Shown here one piece after another: positions 20,201 to 27,700 of a DNA stretch of 53,461 nucleotides. Numbering within the stretch: the first letter of the stretch is position 1; each line of letters opens with the position of its first letter. Source of the DNA: an uncultured Bacteroidaceae bacterium. GTDB taxonomy: Bacteria > Bacteroidota > Bacteroidia > Bacteroidales > Bacteroidaceae. Location: the NCBI GenBank assembly GCA_905236985.1, contig CAJORF010000040.1, positions 1 to 53,461 of the forward strand. The letters run 5' to 3'. The notes beneath the pieces were generated by a model. That model searched no databases and was not told the DNA's origin. It saw nothing but the letters and a program-made list of their open reading frames with translations. The translations under genes and the position numbers were made by a program.

Positions 20201-20818
20201 TTCCTGCACCGTCGCAATGATGCTGTAGGCAACAACGACTATGTTGGATGGGCCAAGAATGCAGAAGCCTCACTCTGGCAGCTCTTTGATGCCAAGAGCA
20301 TCAACATCACCACAGATGCCAACGGACTGGGATCGCTCTATGTACCCTTTGCCGTCAATCCCCCAGCTGGTGTCATCGCCTTTACGGGCCAAATAGCAGA
20401 TGATCACATCGAGTTGACTGGCATTAAAGGAGTTATTCCACCACACACGCCTGTCATCATCAAAGCTGCAACTGGTTCCTACGATTTGACAATCAGTGAG
20501 AATTCGGGAGCTCCTATCGAGGGCAATGACCTCAAAGGTGTTCTCTTCAGAGACAAGCCAAGCTATGCGATGACGCTGGAGGGTGAGGACTTCGTCACCT
20601 TTACTGGAGAAGCCCTTGAGCCCAACACTGCTTACTTGACCCTCGATGATACGAGCATCAACAGCATTCCTGTTCACTTCGGCGATATCACCGGTATCAA
20701 TATCGTAGAAGGTGCTCAACAAGACCGCCAGATCTTCGACCTCAGCGGTCGCCGATTGGCTTCTCCGACCTCGAAGGGCGTGTATATCATTGACAACAAG
20801 AAAGTCGTGCTGAAATAG
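17246..20818 (+). CDS. Large secreted repeat-module protein of unknown function
   Basis: A 1190-residue exported protein. Residues 1-24 are a signal peptide (MKKLRKLLLTAMLCIAAC, cleavage after VHAQ). Two modules about 230 residues apart (near 425 and 655) share GPF-x-SSYSSAKWY / GPF-x-ADYSSAHWY, QWAFVGNPY / QWAFVGDPY, IYNK and NQ-H/Y-GG, so they are tandem duplicates. The C-terminus IFDLSGRRLASPTSKGVYII ... KVVLK matches the tail of the preceding protein, suggesting a common export or anchoring route. No catalytic motif is recognised. The compact beta-rich modules with many aromatic residues could bind glycans or proteins, but this is inference. It has its own promoter box at 17188-17195 and a hairpin after the stop. 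Confidence 0.7.
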   Translation: MKKLRKLLLTAMLCIAACGAVHAQVISDPAQLSNTKVYTINTARGYLTLDLDNVKLTSTTRNDTDSGSETYNQYVIENENADQSEEARQFGILNIDGKYYIYSPKLKQFALLHDATLEFYSTAGTGLAFTMDGQGDGPLRLKIWGWGNDGSQSYYINNNGNIVLNKYTAVDPGNSLMIEEVPGATLDFDEAMEVFNSNIWIDPHHVYYIATTDSRMGQWGVESDGVTLTGTREGGDFSNPSCADNDRKWAFYRDGSKTYLFNVGMQMFLSKNTKTQDRGGNKNTGQLTTSKDEFASVKFIRSNDNNYPFLLYIEDNGLWFNGQGNGSMTVSNWRSSFDDGNRQSITEVPGEDAYSDMQAFFEIPSWDITFHLMFEGQEIGTVVRNMTEGFDAKLPEDMIYNSCEYDYNPAVITSDDDVTVDVFWKGPFEFSSSYSSAKWYNLLFDRENDQDEARVGRYYAWYEEGREPYYPKQDADEALRSAPQSQWAFVGNPYAVKIYNKFAGEGMTLWNSGFDNGGNAVGSVVLRDGDHFWTVKNYEEDTYEFSLGLEVNGGYQYINQHGGASANSYFGLWGSYDAGSRLMVEDVPDIDVTEVWYDVYYNDAVVASAKVIGQEVGTPIADLPSELNLDFVELTYDESQDVSADLHVRVDAIWDGPFDLAADYSSAHWYDMSVHKDWYVTSDVINELGALEPVNANAIGLIQDSYQWAFVGDPYHIQIYNKAIGSSQVFAWTEAVDGNIPTFTDASTDHYWQIRQSTVTSDDYYGSFLITIPGLQNGRFGAVNQYGGPGNVLKVWYNANLADEGSIYTVFDVPDDFSQFVIDEIAPMMESETKWFSWNEASRAAIAYDPSYKESCSFETYKRMKETIVSLEDDINSYLMPPTGYYRLKNKYHQDFLGLTDDLARGNIDDSDATTVIKLTKVGENQYTIQVQDQYLQPVSRSTMMETHPDNAEVFTFFVTQAGYAVLTATPEGETDEEKAAYDYSFLHRRNDAVGNNDYVGWAKNAEASLWQLFDAKSINITTDANGLGSLYVPFAVNPPAGVIAFTGQIADDHIELTGIKGVIPPHTPVIIKAATGSYDLTISENSGAPIEGNDLKGVLFRDKPSYAMTLEGEDFVTFTGEALEPNTAYLTLDDTSINSIPVHFGDITGINIVEGAQQDRQIFDLSGRRLASPTSKGVYIIDNKKVVLK

Positions 20819-20840
20819 AGTTTCATTCCCGCAAATAATC

Positions 20841-20872
20841 AGCCCCTCTCCCGAACCTTCGAGAGAGGGGCT
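20841..20872. terminator. Hairpin between convergent genes
   Basis: AGCCCCTCTC (20841-20850) pairs perfectly with GAGAGGGGCT (20863-20872). It lies between the 1190-aa protein gene and the convergent kduI, so it may stop transcription from both sides. The flanking T-runs are weak. Confidence 0.55.
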
Positions 20873-20893
20873 TTGCTTGATATGTCTAAGATG

Positions 20894-21886
20894 TTAGCGG
20901 ATGTCTATAACAGGAATATTGTCCTTGTCGTTGTAATAGAGATTCTCACCTGCCATACCCCAGATGAAAGTGTAGTAGTAGGTACCGGCAGCAGCGTGAA
21001 TGCTCCATTCGGGCGACATGATGGCTTGCTCGTTGTGGAGCCATACGACGCGGCTCTCATCGGGCTGCCCCATAATGTGTGCGATGGTCTGATCCTGAGG
21101 CAGGTTGAAGTAGTAGTAAGCCTCGATGCGGCGTCCGTGAGTGTGAGGCGGCATCGTGTTCCAGGCCGCACCGGGGTTGAGCTGTGTCAGACCGAGTTGC
21201 AACTGGCAAGGGCCCTCCTCCAACACATCATTGACAATGAGCTTATAGACGGTGCGATTGTTACACTCCTCTAATGAGCCTACGGGTCCCCAGACAGCAG
21301 CCTTCAACGAACCCTTGCGGCCATCGAGGGTGATCCACTGCGTCTTGTAGTGCTGATGGGCGGTGGCACTGTTCAAGTAAAACTTAGCGGGTTTCGCAGA
21401 ATCCTTGGAGCGGAACAGAACTTCTTTGTTCACGTCCTTGTCCTTGGCGATATGACCGCGACCAATGTAAAGAGCTTCCTTCGGCGAGAGGGCATACTCC
21501 CTGCCATCGACGATGACAACGCCATCACCCTCGCCGCAGTTGACTACGCCGAGTTCGCGGTTGTACAGGAAATACTTCTCCTTGATGCCGGGATCAACAT
21601 CCAGACCGAGCTCCAGAAAGTTCTCAAGCTTCAAGGTCTTGTTCACAGGCATAGCACCGCCGAAGATAAAGCGGTCGTAATGCGAATAAGTGAGATTGAT
21701 CTCATCCGCCACCATTACTTTTTCCATCACGAAACGCTCACGAAGCGTAGGAGTGTCATAATGCTTGACATCCTCGGGATGGCAAGCGGTCTGAAAATAG
21801 ACATGCTGGGTGGAAGACTCTCCCTCTGCCCTCCCTATGAGGGAGGGAGCAATTACTATTGCTAAAAGTAGGATTCTTTTTTTCAT
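20894..21886 (-). CDS. kduI: 5-keto-4-deoxyuronate isomerase (KduI) with a signal-peptide-like N-terminus
   Basis: A 330-residue protein. From about residue 31 it follows the KduI family ([39 protein letters not shown]). The enzyme isomerises 4-deoxy-L-threo-5-hexosulose uronate in pectin/uronate breakdown. The zinc set is visible: H248, H250 and E255 in [13 protein letters not shown], and H297 in [12 protein letters not shown]. The H250-H297 and H248-E255 spacings equal those I recall for the E. coli enzyme, with about 52 extra residues at the front. Those include [18 protein letters not shown], a signal-peptide-like start, whereas KduI is normally cytosolic. Part of it is encoded by a GC-rich palindrome (21829-21847). 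It follows the EIIC gene by 63 bp on the same strand, so it is probably co-transcribed. Confidence 0.88.
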   Translation of the reverse strand: MKKRILLLAIVIAPSLIGRAEGESSTQHVYFQTACHPEDVKHYDTPTLRERFVMEKVMVADEINLTYSHYDRFIFGGAMPVNKTLKLENFLELGLDVDPGIKEKYFLYNRELGVVNCGEGDGVVIVDGREYALSPKEALYIGRGHIAKDKDVNKEVLFRSKDSAKPAKFYLNSATAHQHYKTQWITLDGRKGSLKAAVWGPVGSLEECNNRTVYKLIVNDVLEEGPCQLQLGLTQLNPGAAWNTMPPHTHGRRIEAYYYFNLPQDQTIAHIMGQPDESRVVWLHNEQAIMSPEWSIHAAAGTYYYTFIWGMAGENLYYNDKDNIPVIDIR

Positions 21887-21975
21887 TGCTAAGATATTAT
21901 TTTGAAGATTATTATTGAATACTTTTCTTGAAGGTGACCGCTTCCTCCTTTAGAGGGAGGTCGGGGGGAGTGCCT
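21814..21975. repeat. GC-rich palindromic element spanning the gatC stop and kduI start
   Basis: The left palindrome CCCTCCCT-ATG-AGGGAGGG is at 21829-21847, and the right arm CCTCCTTTAGAGGGAGG followed by TCGGGGGGAG is at 21944-21970. They resemble the two arms of the elements at 25635 and 52288. The right arm supplies the last codons (LPPTSL) and stop of the EIIC gene; the left arm supplies signal-peptide codons of kduI. Confidence 0.65.
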
Positions 21976-23344
21976 GTTTCTCGTCAGCAATGATTCTCCT
22001 TCTGTTGATGAACATCATGACGAGGGTAAAGCCAGAGAGAAGACCCATCCCCATGTATTCCAAGCTTTTGCAAGCGCGGAAGATGACCCAGCCGAAGAGC
22101 GAGGAACAGAAGTCGAGGGCACCAGCGAGGAAACCGTCAGGCACGCGGGCTGCAGCATCCTGTGTGGCGGCATATACAGAGTTGGCGGCAGCGGTGAAGT
22201 CTGCACTCATGTCTGTGACGAAGTACAGACCGAAGATGAGGGCTACGAGGCCGATGATGAAGGTCTTAACCACATTATTCTTCGTGATGGGCAACACCAT
22301 GGGGAAGAGGTAGAACATTCCAGCCAACGAAGCCAGCGGCAGGAACTGATTGCCGGGCAGCACAACGGCGAGGAACAGAACGGTAGGAATGAGCAGGAGG
22401 CTAACGACGAGCGTCGTGGGATGACCGATGACGAGTGCGGGACTCATGCCGATGTGTACCTTCTTGCCGTTGAACTTCTTCTCCACTACTTCCTTGGTCT
22501 TTTGGCTGATGGGCATTAAACCGTCAATGAAGAGCTTGGTGATGCGGGGGATGAGCTCCATGACGGCTCCCATGATCACGCCGAGCGAGAGGATGGTCTT
22601 GGCAGCATCGCCGTTCCATTCCTTCACGCTGAGGGCTCCAATGAGAGCACCAACAATGACACCGAGGATGAGCGGCTCACCCAGCACACCGAACTTCTTC
22701 TTCAGTCCTTCGGCATCGATGTCCAGCTTCGAGAAGCCTGGAATCTTATCCAAGAGCCAGTTGATGCCAAGAGCGAAAGGCACGAAACTCTGGCAGAAGG
22801 GCTGCGGGATGCTGATGCCATCCAAATCGTAGTGCTTCTGGAATTTCTCTGCCGTGAGGTCGGCCATCACGAGCGTGAACATATAACAGACGATGGCGGC
22901 GAAGTAACCCCAGGCGAGGCTCTCGCCCATGACGAAATAGACAACGGCACCGATGAAGGCGAAGTGCCAGTAGTTCCACAGGTCGATATTCACCGTGCGC
23001 GTAGTCTTCGTGATCACCATCAGGAAGTTAACGCCCAAACAGATGGGGATAATCAAAGCACCCACGGCTGTGTTATAGGCCACAGCAGCGGCGGCAGGCC
23101 AACCCATATCGAAGATGCCGAGCTGCAGCTCATAAATATCTGAGATATTCTTCAGCGGACCGTTGAAGTTGGTCGTCAACAATGCTGTGACAATACCTAA
23201 ACCGACGAATCCGACGCCAACATAAAGGCCGCTCTGTAGCGACTTACCAAACTTCAAGCCGATGCATAAGCCAATGATGGTGAAGAGAATAGGCATCATG
23301 ACCGATGCCCCGAGAGAGATGATGTAAGAGAATACTGCTTCCAC
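21950..23344 (-). CDS. Orphan PTS galactitol-type EIIC permease
   Basis: A 464-residue polytopic membrane protein of the EIIC-GAT family. It shows GLYVGVGFVGLGIV, the conserved NIDLWNYWHFAFIGA, GISIPQPFCQSF, KKFGVLGEPLILGVIVG, IDGLMPISQKTKE and LPGNQFLPLASLAGM, aligned along the whole GatC length. No EIIA, EIIB, HPr or EI gene is in the window, and Bacteroidetes generally lack a complete sugar PTS. It may therefore work as a secondary carrier, perhaps for uronates given the adjacent kduI; this is inference. Translation starts at GTG (23342-23344), with no in-frame ATG giving a better start. The last residues and stop derive from a palindromic repeat arm. Confidence 0.85.
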   Translation of the reverse strand: MEAVFSYIISLGASVMMPILFTIIGLCIGLKFGKSLQSGLYVGVGFVGLGIVTALLTTNFNGPLKNISDIYELQLGIFDMGWPAAAAVAYNTAVGALIIPICLGVNFLMVITKTTRTVNIDLWNYWHFAFIGAVVYFVMGESLAWGYFAAIVCYMFTLVMADLTAEKFQKHYDLDGISIPQPFCQSFVPFALGINWLLDKIPGFSKLDIDAEGLKKKFGVLGEPLILGVIVGALIGALSVKEWNGDAAKTILSLGVIMGAVMELIPRITKLFIDGLMPISQKTKEVVEKKFNGKKVHIGMSPALVIGHPTTLVVSLLLIPTVLFLAVVLPGNQFLPLASLAGMFYLFPMVLPITKNNVVKTFIIGLVALIFGLYFVTDMSADFTAAANSVYAATQDAAARVPDGFLAGALDFCSSLFGWVIFRACKSLEYMGMGLLSGFTLVMMFINRRRIIADEKQALPPTSL

Positions 23345-23383
23345 TTTTTTTATTTAGTTTAATGTTTAATGTAATTTGTTCTG

Positions 23384-23755
23384 TTAATCGTTGTAAGAGT
23401 TATAGAGGCCAGATAATAATTTCTGGATGATGTTAGCCTTTTCGTCCATTGAATCAAGCTCTTCCTTTGTGACATAGCCAACGTCAAAAGAGAGTTCAAG
23501 TTGGCACATTGTCTCAGAGAGCGAGCCTTGAGCGTATTCGATGAATCGCAACTTTTCTTTTTTTGAGATTCGCCCTGCACATTCTGCAATGTTTGAAGGT
23601 ATTGATGAGGCCGCCCTACGCATCTGATCACACAATGCAAAGCGTTCTTCAGGTGGATATTTTTTCAAAAGCAGATAAACCTCCTTATTGAAAGCCCTGG
23701 CATGTTGATAGACAACCAGTTTCCAATAGGAAAAGTGTTCGCTGCTGAAATACAT
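23384..23755 (-). CDS. S23-type four-helix bundle protein
   Basis: A 123-residue, mainly helical protein of the four-helix-bundle family first seen in intervening sequences of 23S rRNA genes. Typical motifs are FSYWKLVVYQHARAF, ALCDQMRRAASSIPSNIAEC, and RFIEYAQGSLSETMCQLELS near residues 70-90. Free-standing copies are common in Bacteroidetes and their function is not established. It sits with 39-bp gaps between the coiled-coil gene and the EIIC gene on the same strand. Four 7-nt tandem repeats lie just upstream (23763-23790). No rRNA or reverse transcriptase is nearby. Confidence 0.85.
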   Translation of the reverse strand: MYFSSEHFSYWKLVVYQHARAFNKEVYLLLKKYPPEERFALCDQMRRAASSIPSNIAECAGRISKKEKLRFIEYAQGSLSETMCQLELSFDVGYVTKEELDSMDEKANIIQKLLSGLYNSYND

Positions 23756-23762
23756 TCCTCAT

Positions 23763-23790
23763 TAAACCTTAAACCTTAAACTTTAAACTC
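23763..23790 (+). repeat. Four tandem 7-nt repeats (TAAACCT type)
   Basis: TAAACCT, TAAACCT, TAAACTT, TAAACTC in series between two minus-strand genes. It is the reverse-complement-like counterpart of the AAGTTTA repeat at 46544-46571. Confidence 0.85.
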
Positions 23791-23794
23791 AATT

Positions 23795-24673
23795 TTACTT
23801 TTCAAAATTAATAGACCCTCCTCCGATATTCTTACCGTCGGCAAAGATCTGGATGCGATACTGACCGGCAACGAGCATCTCAGTGACGTTCCAGTACATC
23901 GTCACGGGCGTTTCCTCGCCGTTGTACTCGATGTCCTTACGCATGGAGTATTCGAGATTGCGGTTCTCGAAGGGGAAGGTGCCGCCGCCATCGACAGCCT
24001 CGCCCGTAGGTTTGATGATGCGGACATAGATAGTACGGTGACCAGCGGCTGCCGTGACGTTGCGGGCGATGTTGAATGACACTTGGAACGTCTTGACGTC
24101 AGCAATCTTCTTCGCTGCCTTCTGACGCTTGTTCAAGGCACTGATGCTGACTGCTGTAGCATCCAACTGACTGGCAATCTCCACCTTATCCGATAGTGAA
24201 GCCTTCTCCGACGAAAGGTTGGAGATTTGTTGCTGCTGCACGGCTTGCTGCTGGCGCAGGTTCTCGTTCTCGGCGTTGAGCTGCGTGTTAAGACGGTTCA
24301 GCGAGTCGATTTCCGCTACGAAGCTCTTGAGCACCTGCCGCATCGTAGCCAACTCCTTCTTCAAGCGCGTGATTTCTGCAGCATCGTTATTCTTGGTGCG
24401 CCGCAGTTCTTCAAGCAACTCCTGCGTGCGCTGCTGTTCCTGCTCAAGCTGTGCCATCAGCGAGTCGTTGTTGATCTGTGTCTTCATCTCGCTGTACTGG
24501 CGGGCGAAGTTCTCGTATTCATTCTCCATCTCGCGCTTATCCATCTCGGCGAGCTCCAACATCTGCTTGTTCTGCTCGTTGGACTCATTGAGGGAGTAAA
24601 TCAGGTAGCCCATGACGGCTAAAAGCGCCACAATAGCAACGCCAATAATTACATAGATTGTCTTTTTATTCAT
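23795..24673 (-). CDS. Membrane-anchored coiled-coil protein of unknown function
   Basis: A 292-residue protein. One N-terminal membrane helix (residues about 5-27, YVIIGVAIVALLAVMGYLIY) is followed by a long coiled coil (about 28-175, rich in Glu, Gln and Leu, with AQLEQEQQRTQELLEELRR). A small beta-domain closes the protein (about 190-292, FQVSFNIARN, YVRIIKPTGEAV, AGQYRIQIFADGKNIGGGSI). Residues outside the membrane probably face the periplasm. The coiled coil suggests an envelope or division-linked structural role, but no function is recognised. It is the first gene of the minus-strand set and has its own TATCTTTG box 21 bp before the ATG. Confidence 0.7.
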   Translation of the reverse strand: MNKKTIYVIIGVAIVALLAVMGYLIYSLNESNEQNKQMLELAEMDKREMENEYENFARQYSEMKTQINNDSLMAQLEQEQQRTQELLEELRRTKNNDAAEITRLKKELATMRQVLKSFVAEIDSLNRLNTQLNAENENLRQQQAVQQQQISNLSSEKASLSDKVEIASQLDATAVSISALNKRQKAAKKIADVKTFQVSFNIARNVTAAAGHRTIYVRIIKPTGEAVDGGGTFPFENRNLEYSMRKDIEYNGEETPVTMYWNVTEMLVAGQYRIQIFADGKNIGGGSINFEK

Positions 24674-24693
24674 ATTTCTTTGGATTTTGGGCG

Positions 24694-24701
24694 CAAAGAT
24701 A
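24694..24701 (-). promoter_or_regulatory. -7 box (TATCTTTG) for the coiled-coil gene
   Basis: The minus strand reads TATCTTTG 20 bp before the ATG at 24673. The divergent GH31 promoter box lies about 45 bp away. Confidence 0.65.
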
Positions 24702-24744
24702 GTAAAAAGTTTATTGTTTAATGTTTAAAGTGTGAAGTTTTTAC

Positions 24745-24752
24745 TACCTTTG
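24745..24752 (+). promoter_or_regulatory. -7 box (TACCTTTG) for the GH31 gene
   Basis: TACCTTTG lies 27 bp before the ATG at 24780. A longer in-frame start at 24732 would sit upstream of this box, so the box supports 24780 as the true start. Confidence 0.65.
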
Positions 24753-24779
24753 CTCGCAGAAAAAATAAAAACTGACGCT

Positions 24780-27700
24780 ATGACACTCAAACGAAGCTCT
24801 TTTCTCGCACTTTTTGTCTTACTGACAGTGCCTCAGATTCTCTTTGCTTCTATCACCGTGACACGCCTCAACCCCACAACGGTCGAGGTGCGATCAACGG
24901 ATGGTCAAACACTGACTCTCGATTTTTATGGACCTCATATCGTTCGTCTGTTCCTGGATCCGCAAGGCGGCATCCTACGCGACCCCGTAGCGCAGCCACC
25001 AGCACAGATCCTCGTCAGCCAACCTCGTTGCGCAGTGGGTGATCTGACCATAGAAGAAAGCGAGGCTTTCTTCCGCGTGCAGACCCCTGAAATGGTGGTG
25101 AGCATAGCTCGAGACAACGGCCTACTGTCCTTCGCCAACCGCAAGGCAGGACGCATCGTGACGCGACAGTTGGATGCCGCTGCCGGTACCACGACTGGCA
25201 TCTCCTTTGGCGGTTTCTATTTCGACGGCAAACGCGTATCGACGGTTCTCACAGCTGCTGAAGACGAGTTTTTCTATGGCGGCGGCGTGCAGAACGGACG
25301 CTTCTCACACAAAGGTAACATCATCGCCATTGAGAATACGAACAACTGGACGGACGGCGGTGTGGCATCCCCTACCCCATTCTACTGGAGCACAGCAGGC
25401 TACGGCATCCTCTGGCACACCTTCCGTCCTGGCAAGTACGACTTCGGAGCCACCGAGGCAGGCAAGGTGAAGCTGTCACACGAGGAGAACTACCTCGACC
25501 TCTTCCTGATGATCGATGATGGCTGTGTACCCCTGCTTAACGATTTCTACCAGCTCACCGGTCATCCCGTGCTGCTGCCCAAGTTTGGCTTCTACGAAGG
25601 CCATCTCAATGCCTACAATAGGGACTATTGGTACAGACCCACCCCTGACCCCTCCCGTCAGGGAGGGGAGGAGCTGCGCGATGACAGATTCTTACAAGCC
25701 AACGGACTCCCCTCCCTCACGGGAGGGGTTGGAGGTGGGTCTTTCTTTGAAGATGGCCACTTCTATAAAGAATCCCAGAAGCCCGTCGATGGAGGCATCC
25801 GCGAGAGCTTGAACGGCGAACTGGAAGGCAACTACCAATTCTCCGCCCGCGCGGTCATCGACCGTTATGAGAAGGCAGATATGCCGCTTGGTTGGGTGCT
25901 GCCCAATGACGGCTATGGTGCTTGCTACGGACAGACAGCGACGCTTGAAGGCAATGTGGAAAACCTGCGCCAGTTCGGCGACTATGCCCGCTCGAAGGGA
26001 GTGGAAATAGGTCTCTGGACACAGAGCGACCTGCACCCAAAGGAGGGCGTTGAAGCGCTCTTGCAGCGAGACATCGTCCGCGAAGTACGAGATGCCGGAG
26101 TGAGGGTATTGAAGACTGATGTGGCATGGGTAGGAGCAGGCTACAGCTTCGGTCTCAATGGTGTAGCTGATGTGGGCAACATCATGCCTTACTACGGCGA
26201 CGATGCCCGTCCGTTCATCATTTCCCTTGACGGCTGGGCGGGCACACAGCGATATGCCGGAATCTGGACAGGCGATCAGACGGGCGGTGAGTGGGAATAT
26301 ATCCGCTTCCACATCCCTACTTATATCGGCTCGGGTCTCAGTGGGCAACCCAACATCAGCTCTGATATGGACGGCATCTTCGGCGGCAAGAACATCCCTG
26401 TCAACGTCCGTGATTTCCAGTGGAAGACCTTCACGCCAATGCAGTTGAATATGGACGGTTGGGGCAGTAATCCCAAATATCCGCAAGCTCTCGGAGAACC
26501 AGCCACAAGCATCAATCGTCAATACCTCAAGCTCAAATCCGAGCTCATGCCCTACACCTACGCTATTGCAAAGGAGGCTGTCGATGGACTGCCGATGATC
26601 AGGCCGACGGGGCGAGAGGCCGTTTCCTGCTTCAACTACGAGTTCCTCTATGGTCCCTCGATTCTCGTGGCTCCTATCTACCAGAACACCGCCGCAGATG
26701 CAAAGGGTAATGACATCCGCAACAATATCTATTTACCAGAAGGGCAGTGGGTTGATTGGTTCACAGGCGCTTGCTTCGAAGGTGGTCGTATCATCAACAA
26801 CTTCGATGCCCCACTGTGGAAGTTGCCTGTCTTCGTGCGCCGAGGAGCCATCATCCCTATGACCAATCCCCACAACAACCCCAGTCTGGAGGATCGTTCC
26901 ACGCGCGCGTTCCTTATTTATCCTTTGGGTCACTCGGAGTTCACCGCCTACGATGACGATGGTCGCACACAAGCCTATCTGCGAGGTGAGAGTGCAACGA
27001 CGCTCGTCACGAGCGACCTCAATGAGAAAGGGCGCGCCATCATCACCATAAATCCCACAAAGGGCACCTTCACGGGCATGGAAAAGATGCAGAAGACCGA
27101 GTTCCGCATCCCCTCCGCCTCAGTTCCCAAGAAAATGAAGCTCACAGCCAACGGCAAGAAGCTTGACTACCTGCTGACAACTGAGCAGAATGGAGGCGGT
27201 TCACCTAACCTACCCTCTGCCGTGGGTTCTGTGGATAGTGGTTCTTCCGCCGTCACCCTCCGCATCTCTACGCGCGAGCCCTTTGACATCACAGCCACTA
27301 CCCTCAAGCTGACCATCGATGACTACGCCTTTGACACGACTGACCACCAACTCACCCGAAGCGGCACGCTTGCTCAGCCCACCCTCCTCCTCGACGAGTG
27401 GGAAGATGGCTGCATCTCGCCCTCGGCCTACACGCTGCCGCTGCAGTGGACTGCCGTCGAAAACGCTGACTATTACGAGATCGAGCACCTCGGACAAATC
27501 TACTCCACCATCAAGAATAATACATTCACGCTCGAAGACCTGAAGCCCGAGACGAACTACGAAGTGCGCGTGCGCGCCGTGAACCACGACGGCAAGGGGG
27601 CTTGGATCCGCGAGAAGCTTCGCACATCGCCCGACCCGCTGCGCTTTGCCATCCACGGCATTACCGCAGAATGTACCATCCCCGATCAGGGCGGGCAGCG

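Noticed and set aside
23384..23755. Avd-like protein of a diversity-generating retroelement
   Set aside because: The four-helix protein resembles the family, but no reverse transcriptase or template/variable repeat pair was seen.
24732..24779. Longer GH31 start at 24732
   Set aside because: It would place the promoter box inside the gene and spoil the signal peptide.
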